From positions 70,057-134,056 of the forward strand of contig NZ_JAHLZF010000005.1 in NCBI RefSeq assembly GCF_018967645.1: a stretch of DNA of 64,000 nucleotides. Reading direction: 5' to 3'. Both the position numbers and the translations under genes were made by a program. The DNA is from Allobacillus halotolerans (GTDB lineage Bacteria; Bacillota; Bacilli; Bacillales; Alkalibacillaceae). This document shows positions 48,699 through 57,488 of the stretch, one piece after another. Below the pieces are notes generated by a model. It was not told the origin of the DNA, made no database searches, and saw only the letters and a list, made by a program, of their open reading frames with translations. Within the stretch, counting starts at the first letter, position 1. Each line of letters starts with the position of its first letter.

Positions 48699-49478
48699 TT
48701 ACTGACCTACAGTTTCGTCTTCGATTCCAAGCTCTTCTTTAATCCACTCATAACCTTCTGATTCTAGGCGTTGAGCTAGTTCTGGTCCGCCAGACTTCAC
48801 AACACGACCTTGCATCATAACGTGTACATGGTCTGGTGTGATGTAGTTCAGTAGACGCTGATAGTGAGTGATAATTAAGCAACCGAAGTTTTCACTACGC
48901 ATTTTATTGATTCCTTCAGAAACAACTTTCAATGCGTCAATGTCTAGACCGGAGTCAATTTCGTCTAAAATCGCGATTGCTGGTTCCAACATCATTAACT
49001 GAAGGATTTCATTCCGCTTTTTCTCACCGCCGGAAAATCCATCGTTTAAATAACGCTGAGCCATATCTTTATCTATATCTAAGAAGTCCAAGTTCTCATC
49101 CATTGTTTTGATAAACTGCATTAATGGAATTTCGTTGCCTTCTTCACGCTTCGCATTAATTGAAGAACGTAGAAAATCAGAGTTTGTGACACCGCTGATT
49201 TCACTTGGATATTGCATAGCCAAAAATAGACCGGCTTTAGCACGCTCGTCTACTTCCATTTCAAGAACATCTTCTCCATCTAAATGAACGGATCCCTTCG
49301 TCACTTCAAACTTCGGGTGACCCATGATAGCACTCGCCAATGTAGACTTACCTGTACCATTCGGTCCCATCACTGCGTGGAATTCTCCACCCTTTATCGT
49401 TAGGTTAACCCCTTTCAGGATTTCGTTCCCTTCAATTTCGACATGCAGATCTTTAATCTCTAAAGTTGATCCAGCCAT
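48699..49478 (-). CDS. sufC: Fe-S cluster assembly ATPase SufC
   Basis: The 259-residue ABC-type ATPase has Walker A GPNGTGKSTLA, signature GFSGGEKKRNEILQ and Walker B AILDEIDSGLD. It binds SufB/SufD and drives scaffold changes; it is not a membrane transporter. It is the first gene of the suf operon. The ATG follows GGAGGTATTGAT. Confidence 0.97.
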   Translation of the reverse strand: MAGSTLEIKDLHVEIEGNEILKGVNLTIKGGEFHAVMGPNGTGKSTLASAIMGHPKFEVTKGSVHLDGEDVLEMEVDERAKAGLFLAMQYPSEISGVTNSDFLRSSINAKREEGNEIPLMQFIKTMDENLDFLDIDKDMAQRYLNDGFSGGEKKRNEILQLMMLEPAIAILDEIDSGLDIDALKVVSEGINKMRSENFGCLIITHYQRLLNYITPDHVHVMMQGRVVKSGGPELAQRLESEGYEWIKEELGIEDETVGQ

Positions 49479-49571
49479 ATCAATACCTCCATTTTCTATG
49501 ATATATATTGGTCATTCCCAATCTATTCTCATTCTTAGTTTATAACATTTATAATTTATAATCAACCATCC

Positions 49572-49620
49572 GCCGAAGAATGACCTTTATTCGGCACAAC
49601 CTCTATTATAGTAAAGATAC
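49572..49620 (-). promoter_or_regulatory. Candidate suf promoter -10 box and 5'-UTR hairpin
   Basis: A perfect TATAAT (49620-49615, minus) has only a weak -35 (TTTAAT) 17 nt upstream. The predicted 5' UTR is about 130 nt and contains GCCGAA-N12-TTCGGC (49572-49595), a 6-bp stem near its start. Regulation is not evident from sequence. Confidence 0.45.
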
Positions 49621-49825
49621 AAGGAATATTAAACTGAAACGACGTAAGTTATTGATTTTTCGTAAAATGTTGATTTCTTGGCATTGGAATTGTGGAGTTT
49701 TAGATTGATATAGAAGGAGTTTTTCATGGTGAGAATGAAAGGCCGAATGATGAGAATCAGAATCTCGCTTATATAGGACTCTCCGACTCAGTTTTTTAAA
49801 CGCGGGGTTAGTAGCCTTCTATAAA

Positions 49826-50402
49826 CAAGATTCTAATACTGATCGGCTTCCGGGCTTGATTGGCGTTCTCGTCTCGATACTTAAATGAGTGCTTGTGCAG
49901 CGCGAAATGCCGTCGAGAACGTGCTTTGATGGAAGCTTCAATAATTGTTCGAATTCTTGGCTTGATAGGCACGCTCAACAACGGAAGTTTCTATAATTGA
50001 TCGGCTTCCGGGCTTGATAAGCGCTCTCTACTACGGAAGGCTCTAAAATTGGTCGGCTTCCGGGCTTGATAGATGCTCTCAGCTACGGAAGTTTCTAATA
50101 TTGATCCGCTTCCGGGCTTGATAGATGCTCTCAGCTACGGAAGGCTCTAAAATTGATCCGCTTCCGGGCTTGATAAGCGCTCTCTACTACGGAAGTTTCT
50201 AATTTTATTCGCCTTCCGTGCTTGATAGACGCTCTCTACTACGGAAGATTCAATTATTGTTCGCCTTCCGTGCTTGATAAGCGCTCTCTACTACGGAAGG
50301 CTCTAAAATTGGTCGGCTTCCGGGCTTGATAGGCACGCTCAACAACGGATGATTCTAATATTGATCGGCTTCCGTGTTTGATAACCACTCTCTACTACGG
50401 GA
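49826..50402 (-). repeat. Tandem array H: about eleven 52-bp units
   Basis: The plus-strand anchor GCTTGAT recurs at 49960, 50012, 50064, 50116, 50168, 50220, 50272, 50324 and (variant) 50376, eight intervals of exactly 52. A further anchor lies at 49854, two periods before 49960, with a degenerate unit between. Each unit has CGGAAG, an A-rich stretch (CAATTTT on the minus strand in the best units) and CTTCCG, a 6-bp inverted repeat. No ORF spans it. It lies between the terminator at 50460-50493 and the suf promoter. Confidence 0.96.
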
Positions 50403-50459
50403 TATTTTTCACAAAAACTCCCAGAAGGTCTTATGTAACCTAAAGATCCACCACCTAAT

Positions 50460-50493
50460 TTAAACAACTCCAACCAATAATTTGGCTGGAGTT
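50460..50493. terminator. Hairpin terminator between the small ORF at 50.5 kb and array H
   Basis: AACTCCAACCAA pairs with TTGGCTGGAGTT (one wobble) around a short loop. On the minus strand GTTTAAATT follows. On the plus strand a T7 run follows after six bases, so it could work in both directions. Confidence 0.75.
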
Positions 50494-50512
50494 GATGGGC
50501 TTTTTTTATTCA

Positions 50513-50653
50513 TTAACGATGTAATTGTCGTCCAACTTCTGAAACTAAGTTATTACACTTCTTATAATCATTCTCTCGCTTTTGTTCAACTTGTAGTCTT
50601 CGATTGAGGTTCATACTGTATTCTTTGTACCCCATTCCGTGAGATTGCTGCAT
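50513..50653 (-). CDS. Small hypothetical ORF, 46 residues or longer
   Basis: An ATG at 50653 lies 6 nt after TATGGAG and opens 46 codons (MQQSHGMGYKEYSMN... ending VGRQLHR), stopping just before a terminator. The frame stays open upstream to 50707, where AAAGGA precedes ATT codons; an ATT start would give 64 residues. The peptide is charged, helical and has no recognised family. The frame length, RBS and terminator support it, but expression is unproven. Confidence 0.5.
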   Translation of the reverse strand: MQQSHGMGYKEYSMNLNRRLQVEQKRENDYKKCNNLVSEVGRQLHR

Positions 50654-50894
50654 GGATTTCTCCATATCCTCTGTGTAATTCAAGTCAATCTCATTGTCAT
50701 TAATAATGAAAAATCATTCCTTTCGTCTTTGATGTTATATAGAATACCACGAATGTTAAGGATTCAAAAACCCTTATAGATTAGGTTTATCCGAATGAAG
50801 AGGGGTATAAACATCTTATTTGATGTTATACCCCTCATTCTTATAATTGGTATGGATAACTGAACATTTCTCTCGAATGCTAAAGATTCAGATT

Positions 50895-51731
50895 TTATTT
50901 AACCGGTACGACAGCGCCCTCATACTTTTCTTCAATGAAATTCGTGATTTCTTCTGAACGAAGAACTTCGACCAAAGTTTGAAGCGCTTCGTTATTTTCA
51001 TCTTCTGCGCGCGCTGCGATGATGTTCACATAAGGTGAGTCGGACTCTTCAATAATTAGCGAATCCTCTCTTGGTTCAAGGCCCGCTTGGATTGCATAGT
51101 TTGTGTTAATTGCGACCAATGCATCTTCTTCTCTTTCATAAAATTCCGGAAGCAATGCTGGTTCAATACTTGCATCAAATTCAAGATTCAATGGGTTTTC
51201 AACCACATCTTCAACAGTTGCAGCGTCTTTGTTTACATTTTCATCTATTTTGATCAAATCATTCTGTTCAAGCAAAGTAAGAACTCTACCGTGGTCGGCA
51301 ACAGAACGACTTAGTAGCACGACTGTTCCTTCTTCCACATTATCGATACTTTCGATGTTCTTGGAATAAATGCCTAATGGTTCGATATGAATTCCACCAA
51401 TATTCACAAAATCATACCCGATATCTTCTTGCTGTGATTCAAAGTAAGGAATGTGTTGAAAGTAGTTTGCATCAAGTGTACCGTTATCTAAGTCTTCATT
51501 TGGCAAGACATATTCTTGATACGTTTCAATCGTTAGGTCAATTCCTTTTTCTTCAAGAAGTGGTTTTGCTTCTTCTAACACTTCAGCGTGAGGGACGCTT
51601 GTTGCACCAACGACAATTTCAGTAGTATCTTCTCCGTTAGAATCACCATTACTTTCTTCTTCAGATGATCCACACGCTGCCAACGTCACAATCAATGTAA
51701 TTCCTAATAAAGCCAATAATAATTTTTTCAT
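50895..51731 (-). CDS. metQ: Methionine ABC transporter substrate-binding lipoprotein
   Basis: The 278-residue lipoprotein has a signal peptide with lipobox LAAC (Cys about 20). Residues ASVPHAEVLEEAKPLLEEKGI-like (VGATSVPHAEVLEEA), YFQHIPYFES and NYAIQAGL match the NlpA/MetQ family binding methionine. It is the last gene of metN-metP-metQ, 17 bp after the permease, under tandem SAM riboswitches. Confidence 0.95.
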   Translation of the reverse strand: MKKLLLALLGITLIVTLAACGSSEEESNGDSNGEDTTEIVVGATSVPHAEVLEEAKPLLEEKGIDLTIETYQEYVLPNEDLDNGTLDANYFQHIPYFESQQEDIGYDFVNIGGIHIEPLGIYSKNIESIDNVEEGTVVLLSRSVADHGRVLTLLEQNDLIKIDENVNKDAATVEDVVENPLNLEFDASIEPALLPEFYEREEDALVAINTNYAIQAGLEPREDSLIIEESDSPYVNIIAARAEDENNEALQTLVEVLRSEEITNFIEEKYEGAVVPVK

Positions 51732-51748
51732 GTTTTTAAACTCCCCTT

Positions 51749-52417
51749 TTATCGTTTATCCATTTTTTTTGCCGTAAAGTCGCCAGCCCATTGAAAAATA
51801 AAGACGATGGCGACGATAAAGACAGTACATGCAAAGACAACATCATTATTTCTTCGTTGGAAACCATTCATATACGCTAAATCACCAAGGCCGCCTGCGC
51901 CAATCACTCCTGCGATAGCTGTATAACCGATTAACGCAATTGCTGTAACCGTCAGACCTCCGACTAGTGCTGGTTTCGATTCCTGCAATAAAACCTTAAA
52001 AATAATCGTGTGTGTCTTGGCCCCCATTGACTTTGCTGCCTCAATTACCCCTTTATCTACCTCCTTTAAGGCAATTTCAACTAACCGTGCGTAAAACGGT
52101 GCCGAACCGATAATCAATGCTGGTAAAGCTGCTTTCGGTCCACGGATGGTATCCATCAAAAAGTCTGTAAATGGAATGAGCAATAAGATTAATATAATGA
52201 ACGGGATGGCACGGAACACGTTGACGAGCGTCGCAGTGATTCCGTTCACCAACCGGTTGCTCCAAAGATTTCCTCGATCGGTCAAATAAAGCACTAAACC
52301 AAGAATGATTCCAAGAATAAAAGTACCGATCACTGAAATGACTGTCATGTATAATGTTTCGTATGTTGCTGTCCATAAATCATCCATGATGACATTCGGA
52401 AATAATTCGTTAAGCAT
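51749..52417 (-). CDS. metP: Methionine ABC transporter permease
   Basis: The 222-residue membrane protein has five transmembrane segments and the permease EAA-type loop EAAKSMGAKTHTIIFKVLLQE that contacts the ATPase. It is the MetI-type subunit (called MetP in B. subtilis). The ATG overlaps the end of metN by 8 bp. Confidence 0.95.
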   Translation of the reverse strand: MLNELFPNVIMDDLWTATYETLYMTVISVIGTFILGIILGLVLYLTDRGNLWSNRLVNGITATLVNVFRAIPFIILILLLIPFTDFLMDTIRGPKAALPALIIGSAPFYARLVEIALKEVDKGVIEAAKSMGAKTHTIIFKVLLQESKPALVGGLTVTAIALIGYTAIAGVIGAGGLGDLAYMNGFQRRNNDVVFACTVFIVAIVFIFQWAGDFTAKKMDKR

Positions 52418-53435
52418 TTGTAACCACCTCTACTTCTACACCTGAGTTGCGAATATAATCCATCGATACATCAATCACTTTTCGCTCCCCGTCCAGTTCA
52501 ACGAATAATGTACCGTATGAGCCTTCCTGGGTTTGTGAAATCGATCCTTGCAATATATTCACATAAACATCGAACTGTTTTGCGACTTCGCTGATTAAGC
52601 TCCGTCTCGCTGTACCGCCAACGAAATGCAGCTTCACCACTTCTTTGCTTTCATCTTCCGTAATGAAATCTTTTAGTCGTTCCGGGTCATGTTCAAGTGG
52701 CGATAATTGTTGAACGAATCGCTTCGTCGTTTTCTCTTTTGGATTGATGAACACTTCCAACACGTCACCGACTTCAACCACTTTCCCTTGCTCCATGACT
52801 GCTACACGATGACAGATTTTTTGTATGACATGCATCTCATGCGTAATTAAGATGATCGTCAATTTCAGTTTTTCATTAATGGATACGAGTAAATCCAAAA
52901 TATCATCCGTCGTTTCCGGATCGAGGGCGGAAGTTGCTTCGTCACAAAGGAGTACTTCGGGATCGTTTGCGAGTGCTCGGGCTATGCCGACGCGTTGCTT
53001 TTGCCCACCACTTAGTTGAGAAGGATAGCTGTTTTCCCGTCCTTTCAAGCCAACAAGCTCAATCAATTCATCCACTTTTTCTTTACTGTTCTGTTTATCC
53101 ACCCCTGCGATTTCTAGAGGAAATGCTATGTTTTCATACACTGTACGTGACCATAGCAGATTAAAGTGCTGAAAGATCATTCCTATTTTTTGTCGCTTTT
53201 TACGTAAATCATTTTTTCCTAATTGAGTTAATGACTGCTGATCAAGTGTAATCTCTCCACTCGTCGGCTCTTCCAACCGATTCAACAGACGTACGAATGT
53301 ACTTTTACCTGCACCGGAATAACCGATCACACCAAAAATTTCACCTTTTTCAATATCTAATGAAACATCATCGACTGCTTGAACCGTTTGATCCTTCGTT
53401 TGAAAATGTTTCGAAAGCTTTTTAATCGATATCAT
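52410..53435 (-). CDS. metN: Methionine ABC transporter ATP-binding protein
   Basis: The 341-residue ATPase has Walker A GYSGAGKSTFVR, signature LSGGQKQRVGIARAL, Walker B VLLCDEATSALD and a C-terminal NIL (ACT-like) domain that senses methionine. The start is ATG 53435 (MISIKKLSKHF) with AGAGGGAG upstream. A 29-codon upstream in-frame extension is riboswitch leader, not coding. Confidence 0.96.
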   Translation of the reverse strand: MISIKKLSKHFQTKDQTVQAVDDVSLDIEKGEIFGVIGYSGAGKSTFVRLLNRLEEPTSGEITLDQQSLTQLGKNDLRKKRQKIGMIFQHFNLLWSRTVYENIAFPLEIAGVDKQNSKEKVDELIELVGLKGRENSYPSQLSGGQKQRVGIARALANDPEVLLCDEATSALDPETTDDILDLLVSINEKLKLTIILITHEMHVIQKICHRVAVMEQGKVVEVGDVLEVFINPKEKTTKRFVQQLSPLEHDPERLKDFITEDESKEVVKLHFVGGTARRSLISEVAKQFDVYVNILQGSISQTQEGSYGTLFVELDGERKVIDVSMDYIRNSGVEVEVVTNA

Positions 53436-53459
53436 GTAACTCCCTCTTTCTTTAGTAAA

Positions 53460-53492
53460 TAAAAAAACCTTCCTGCATAAGAGAACAGAAAG
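53460..53492 (-). terminator. SAM-riboswitch terminator 1 (proximal to metN)
   Basis: On the minus strand CCTTTCTG pairs with CAGGAAGG (one wobble) and is followed by TTTTTTTATTT, 25 nt before the metN start. Confidence 0.93.
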
Positions 53493-53509
53493 GAATCGGG
53501 CCTTCGTTC

Positions 53510-53626
53510 CCTTATCTTTCAAAGCATCCCCTGCTTTGCTGGAATTAGCACCTGTTGGATGATTTTAAATATCATCCAGTGGTTGCCGGGCTTCATCGGG
53601 CCAGTCCCTCTGCCTCTCTTGATAAG
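53510..53626 (-). promoter_or_regulatory. SAM-I riboswitch (S-box), proximal copy
   Basis: On the minus strand CTTATCAAGAGAGGCAGAGG, GATGAAGCCCGGCAACC, GGTGCTAATTCC and the closing GATAAG form the canonical S-box, with P1 strands CTTATC/GATAAG. SAM binding should favour the terminator at 53460-53492. Confidence 0.97.
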
Positions 53627-53680
53627 AGTATATTTATCTAATTGTAAATTTAACGCGTTAAAGCGATGCGTTGCTAACAC

Positions 53681-53713
53681 ATAAAAAAATCTCCCTTGCA
53701 AGAACAAGAAAGA
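53681..53713 (-). terminator. SAM-riboswitch terminator 2 (distal)
   Basis: On the minus strand TCTTTCTTG pairs with CAAGGGAGA (two wobbles) and is followed by TTTTTTTATG. It separates the two S-box aptamers. Confidence 0.85.
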
Positions 53714-53729
53714 AACATTTACTCTCTCT

Positions 53730-53833
53730 CTTATCTTGCCATGCATTCAGCATGAACAGGAATTAGCACCTTTCGAATAAATTCGATGGTTGCCGGGCTT
53801 CACAGGGCCTTTCCCTCCGCCACTCTTGATAAG
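53730..53833 (-). promoter_or_regulatory. SAM-I riboswitch (S-box), distal copy
   Basis: CTTATCAAGAGTGGCGGAGG, GTGAAGCCCGGCAACC, GGTGCTAATTCC and closing GATAAG are present on the minus strand. Together with the proximal copy it forms a tandem S-box pair, each with its own terminator. Confidence 0.96.
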
Positions 53834-53864
53834 AAATTTTGCTATGCGATTTATATTAATGTTA

Positions 53865-53893
53865 ATATTATCATGAAGCGAATTGGTCGTCAA
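53865..53893 (-). promoter_or_regulatory. Sigma-A promoter of the met operon
   Basis: TTGACG (53893-53888), a 17-nt spacer and TAATAT (53870-53865) lie about 30 bp before the distal S-box on the minus strand. It is divergent from the thioredoxin-like gene at 53925. Confidence 0.75.
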
Positions 53894-53924
53894 TCGTATT
53901 TTTTAAAGAAGGGGGAAATATAAA

Positions 53925-54344
53925 ATGAAAGCACCACAATACGAACTACCATACTTAAATGAAGACCGAACATTCTCTCTCGATGAAGTACTCGGCGAAA
54001 AAGTCGTTGTCCTAACTTTTTGGGTATCTTGGTGCCCAGACTGTGCACGTGATCTTCCGAAAAAAGAACAATTTTATAAAACGACGCGAAGTGATGAATT
54101 AGAAATGATTACGATTAATGTGACTGGCCGGGAACGTTCTGAGGAAGAAGCGTTGAAATATCAAGAACAATTCTTGACTCAGCCCGTTTTGAAAGATAAC
54201 GGACGAGAAGTATATGACCTATATGATTGCACTTCCGTCCCAACGACAATCGTCATTGATAAGAATGGTGAAGTGGTCGGTCGATTCGGTGATCAAGCTG
54301 ACTTTGTGGAGATCTTGCAGGTGATTAGCAAAGCGATTGCATAG
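53925..54344 (+). CDS. TlpA/AhpC-TSA-family thiol-disulfide oxidoreductase-like protein
   Basis: The 139-residue protein has a thioredoxin-like fold with FWVSWCPDCARDLP (CPDC active site) and the cis-proline region CTSVPTTIVIDKNG. No signal peptide or membrane anchor is visible, so it is probably cytosolic, unlike typical TlpA or ResA. The ATG follows AAGGGGGAAATATAAA. Redox partner unknown. Confidence 0.88.
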   Translation: MKAPQYELPYLNEDRTFSLDEVLGEKVVVLTFWVSWCPDCARDLPKKEQFYKTTRSDELEMITINVTGRERSEEEALKYQEQFLTQPVLKDNGREVYDLYDCTSVPTTIVIDKNGEVVGRFGDQADFVEILQVISKAIA

Positions 54345-54357
54345 GCGTTTTTTGAAA

Positions 54358-54384
54358 GGCACTCCTTTAAGGGGTGCTTTTTTT
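54358..54384 (+). terminator. Intrinsic terminator after the TlpA-like gene
   Basis: GCACTCC pairs with GGGGTGC (one wobble) around TTTAA and is followed by TTTTTTTATGG. Array I begins 36 bp beyond. Confidence 0.9.
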
Positions 54385-54419
54385 ATGGAATAATCGAGTT
54401 CAACGGAAGATTTATCGGC

Positions 54420-54587
54420 GGGTTTGCGGCATTTATCAGCGGCTGCACAGCACTTTTCGATGGCTTCTCTGCGTTTATCGACGGCTTCTACCGATTTTTC
54501 AACGGCTTCTCATGTTTTTTCGACGGCTTCTCTGCATTTATCGACGGCTTCACGACGTTTATCAGCGGCTTTCCATTTTCTTGCCTT
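54420..54587 (+). repeat. Tandem array I: seven 21-bp units plus a partial, TTTATCGAC/GGCT family
   Basis: GGCT anchors fall at 54441, 54462, 54483, 54504, 54525, 54546 and 54567, all 21 bp apart, with a first unit at 54420 (GGGT). Core: TTTATCGACGGCTTC with a variable central part. Same family, phase and orientation (relative to the upstream terminator) as array A. Two open plus-strand frames encode only heptads (FSTASLH, RRLLCVY). Confidence 0.95.
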
Positions 54588-54649
54588 CCATAAAAAATAC
54601 CGAACGCAAGGAGAATCCTTCGTTCGGCATGCCAGATGTATAAGTATAA

Positions 54650-54979
54650 TTATATTTTATTTTTCTCCGTGACCAAGTAGGGTCCAAGTTCTTTCAATAA
54701 ATATGGCACAGAGTGAAATGTATAGATTCGATCGACTGGCTTGCCGTCTTTAAACACCATTAAACATGGAACACTCATAATATTGTACTGTTGTAGAAAA
54801 TCTGGTGCAGTCAGTCCATTTAGTTCATAAAATTTACTGTCTTCCAGTGTGTCTTCTATATAAAGAAGCATTCGTTTTGCCACTTTACATGTACCACAGA
54901 AGGGGCTATTGATAAATAATATATGATACTCTTTTTTCTTGACTAGAAATTGCGCATTTTTTTCGTTGATCACATTCAT
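54650..54979 (-). CDS. yusE: Thioredoxin-family protein YusE
   Basis: The 109-residue thioredoxin-like protein has FINSPFCGTCKVAKRML (CGTC) and cis-Pro MSVPCLMVFKDGKPV. It starts 2 bp after the yusF stop, so the two are translationally linked. The fit to B. subtilis YusE is good; its redox substrate is unknown. Confidence 0.91.
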   Translation of the reverse strand: MNVINEKNAQFLVKKKEYHILFINSPFCGTCKVAKRMLLYIEDTLEDSKFYELNGLTAPDFLQQYNIMSVPCLMVFKDGKPVDRIYTFHSVPYLLKELGPYLVTEKNKI

Positions 54980-54981
54980 GC

Positions 54982-55341
54982 TTATTCAAACCCTTTCAAA
55001 AAATCCACATCAACATTTATATCAGCTGCTTGTAAAATTGATGCTAACACGTACTCAGGTGTTTCTTCAACTTCCCGATACTTTCGGTCGATATAGAGGT
55101 TTTGAGCATGAGAGATTTCTTGATTCAGTAACTTTCTTAATTTGATGCCTGGTTCATCTTCGTCCGTCAAAATAAACACATCACGATCATCTAGCTGGTG
55201 CTCTTCAATCATTAAATCTAACGCATGTAAACCAAGTGTTCCGAATGTACATAAAATAAAAGCTTCATCCTCAAGTACCCGTTTAATTTTTTTCTTATCT
55301 TGCTTTCCTTCTACGATAATTACCTTTGACAACTCATCCAT
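54982..55341 (-). CDS. yusF: Toprim-domain protein YusF
   Basis: The 119-residue protein is a single Toprim domain: VIIVEGKQDKKKIKR with the catalytic-type Glu, and ILTDEDEPGIKLRKLL with the acidic DxD-like pair. It resembles the small Toprim of ribonuclease M5-like and OLD-type enzymes. Function unknown. It is upstream of yusE as in B. subtilis. Confidence 0.9.
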   Translation of the reverse strand: MDELSKVIIVEGKQDKKKIKRVLEDEAFILCTFGTLGLHALDLMIEEHQLDDRDVFILTDEDEPGIKLRKLLNQEISHAQNLYIDRKYREVEETPEYVLASILQAADINVDVDFLKGFE

Positions 55342-55375
55342 GTATGATCACCAAATTTTGTTTTCATTACCTATG

Positions 55376-55404
55376 GAAAAAGCTGATCACGATCGATCAG
55401 CTTT
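55376..55404 (-). terminator. Intrinsic terminator after gcvH
   Basis: On the minus strand AAAGCTGATC-GATC-GTGATCAGCTTT forms a long stem followed by TTCC. Confidence 0.85.
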
Positions 55405-55411
55405 CAAGGTT

Positions 55412-55798
55412 CTATTCTTCTTCTTCTGTCATTTTTTGATATGCGTCAGCATCCATTAGTTCTTCTAGCTGAGATGAGTCGTCTAATTCAACAACAACCA
55501 TCCAAGCTCCTTCGTATGGGGATTCGTTCACTAATTCAGGGCTGTCTTCTAATTCTTCATTAACTTCGACAACTTTTCCTGAAACAGGTGCGTATAATTC
55601 AGACACTGTCTTAACGGATTCAACACTGCCAAATGGCTCATCCAATTCCAATTCGTCACCGACTTCTGGTAATTCAACAAACACAATATCCCCTAGTTCG
55701 TCTTGTGCGAATTCCGTAATGCCGATTCGAACCTTACCGTCTTCATCTTTCACCCATTCGTGTTCTTTTGAATAACGTAAATCTTTTGGTAAATTCAT
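55412..55798 (-). CDS. gcvH: Glycine cleavage system H protein
   Basis: The 128-residue lipoyl carrier has the lipoylation site lysine in [18 protein letters not shown] and the N-terminal [15 protein letters not shown]. It shuttles the aminomethyl group between the P, T and L proteins, whose genes are not in the window; it also takes part in lipoate relay in Bacilli. The ATG follows GGGAGGGGTCGAACG. An IS110-type element lies about 190 bp upstream. Confidence 0.96.
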   Translation of the reverse strand: MNLPKDLRYSKEHEWVKDEDGKVRIGITEFAQDELGDIVFVELPEVGDELELDEPFGSVESVKTVSELYAPVSGKVVEVNEELEDSPELVNESPYEGAWMVVVELDDSSQLEELMDADAYQKMTEEEE

Positions 55799-55984
55799 CG
55801 TTCGACCCCTCCCTCAATAGATTAATTATTTCTTAGTTTTTCGCCGTTTTACTTTGATTTTCTAATTGACTTAGTTAGAAGCGCAGGGTGTTTAGTTGTA
55901 TATTCAAACATTTTCGGTTGAAATTGGAATTGTTAGTTTTGCATAAATAAGCCTAGTAGCTCAATTTCCTAAAAAAGGAAGATA

Positions 55985-56201
55985 GTTGTATGATCGCACG
56001 ATTGGATCTCCACTTTCACATGGCGGTAAACCCTCCCATGTCTCTCGGCGTCTATGCGCGTAAATTCCTTCGTTCAACCTATCCATGTGTGGATGCCGGA
56101 AATGCTCCTTTGGTGGGTCAAAGCCCTAACGGAAATAATAACGACCGGCTAATCCGTGCTTCAATTGTCAATTAAAATAGCAGTCTAAACGGCTCAATAT
56201 A
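55985..56201 (-). ncRNA. Candidate bridge RNA region of the IS110-type element
   Basis: IS110-family transposases work with a structured bridge RNA encoded in the noncoding end of the element. This 217-nt region after the transposase stop has no plausible gene on its own strand. It contains small stems such as CATGG/CCATG around GAGGGTTTACCG and ATCC/GGAT around ACACAT. Position after the transposase would fit the IS1111-like arrangement. The RNA is inferred, not shown. Confidence 0.35.
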
Positions 56202-57488
56202 CTAAGCAACTTCTTTACTTTTAGCCAATACGGGTATATCATCTAACATTTTGGACTCACTAAATGAACACTGATGTGTTCCTAATACATAAAAGATCTT
56301 GATTAACTTACGACTTAAGGCAATAAACGATTGTTTACCAGTTAGAGGGTTATTCGGACGATTTCGATAATAGCCATGCAATTGCTTAAACGCTGGATTA
56401 TGGTAAGAAAGTGGAATCGCTACTTGATAAAGGACAGAGCGTAAACGTTTCCTACCACGTTTGGAAATTCTGGTGCTTCCATGATGTGTTCCGGACTGAT
56501 TCATCGTTAAATTGAGTCCCGCTAATTTAATGATTTGGCGTGGATCTCGATAATTTGAGAGGTCTCCGACCTCCGCAAAGAAAGCGACAACTGTCATGGA
56601 ACTAACTCCTTTGATAGCTACCATTTCCGAAGCTCCAGGTACATGTATTACGAGTTCCTCAAGTGATTCTTCAAGCGTTAATAACCGTTGGTTTAAATGA
56701 ATGTATTGATCGACCAAATAACGTAATTCCTCTTGTGCCATGTTCAATCCTACTTGAATGCCAACCGTCGAATCGGCAGCTTGTTTTAATTCTCGAACAC
56801 GCTTTAGGCCGACAGCACGTTGAGTTGCTGATTTTATCTCAGCTAATAACACATCTTCTGAAGTATCGATAATCTTGTTCGGTAAATAACCTTGTTTCAA
56901 TAAATGGAGTGCTGCTTTCCCGGTCCAATTCTTGAATACAGTCAAAAACTCAGGGAAATAGCGATCCAATAGATTATGCATTTGAGCTTGAATAGAATTC
57001 AAGTCCTCTTGAATCATGTCATGAAGCCTCATGCCTTCACGCAATTCTGCATACACATCCTCAGGTAAAGTTGGTTCATGAAAACGACCGTCACGTACGT
57101 TTTGTGCAATGACCTTGGCATCCTTCGTATCGTTTTTCGTTGGGGAATCATCGTCTAATTCCTTTGATTTTTTTACCTTCATCGGATTGACAAGTACGAC
57201 TTTCAGACCTCGATCTTTAAGAAAATAAGCTAAGTTTAACCAATAGTGTCCTGTTGGTTCCATACCGATAATGATGTGGGTTCGATTCAGTTCATTGGAT
57301 AAGGATTCAGCCCAGCGAACTAACTCAGTAAAGCCTTCGGCTGTATTTTTGATTACCAATCGTTTTACTAGATCGACTCCACGATCATCCACAGCACGGG
57401 CAACATGCTTGTATTTGGCAACATCAACGCCAATAATAATTGTGTTTTCAGTAATTTGCTTTAACCTTTTATTTTGTGTAAAATCCAT
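56202..57488 (-). CDS. IS110-family transposase (DEDD N-terminal, serine C-terminal domain)
   Basis: The 428-residue transposase has the RuvC-like DEDD domain (GVDVAKYKH, IIGMEPTGHYW, SPTKNDTKDAKVIA). The C-terminal Transposase_20 domain has the conserved serine in HGSTRISKRGRKRLR and LAGLNLTMNQSGTHHG. The ORF is intact from ATG to stop, so the element could be active. RBS AAGGAGGACTCAAA precedes the ATG. Confidence 0.94.
   Translation of the reverse strand: MDFTQNKRLKQITENTIIIGVDVAKYKHVARAVDDRGVDLVKRLVIKNTAEGFTELVRWAESLSNELNRTHIIIGMEPTGHYWLNLAYFLKDRGLKVVLVNPMKVKKSKELDDDSPTKNDTKDAKVIAQNVRDGRFHEPTLPEDVYAELREGMRLHDMIQEDLNSIQAQMHNLLDRYFPEFLTVFKNWTGKAALHLLKQGYLPNKIIDTSEDVLLAEIKSATQRAVGLKRVRELKQAADSTVGIQVGLNMAQEELRYLVDQYIHLNQRLLTLEESLEELVIHVPGASEMVAIKGVSSMTVVAFFAEVGDLSNYRDPRQIIKLAGLNLTMNQSGTHHGSTRISKRGRKRLRSVLYQVAIPLSYHNPAFKQLHGYYRNRPNNPLTGKQSFIALSRKLIKIFYVLGTHQCSFSESKMLDDIPVLAKSKEVA

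Noticed and set aside
53436-53522. 29-codon N-terminal extension of metN
   Set aside because: It runs through the SAM riboswitch terminator region; the ATG at 53435 with its own SD gives the normal length.
54374-54672. Two plus-strand repeat ORFs in array I
   Set aside because: Overlapping frames through a 21-bp array after a terminator, with no RBS.
55990-56175. 61-residue plus-strand ORF in the IS element
   Set aside because: It lies antisense in the probable bridge-RNA end, has no convincing SD, and resembles no protein family I know.
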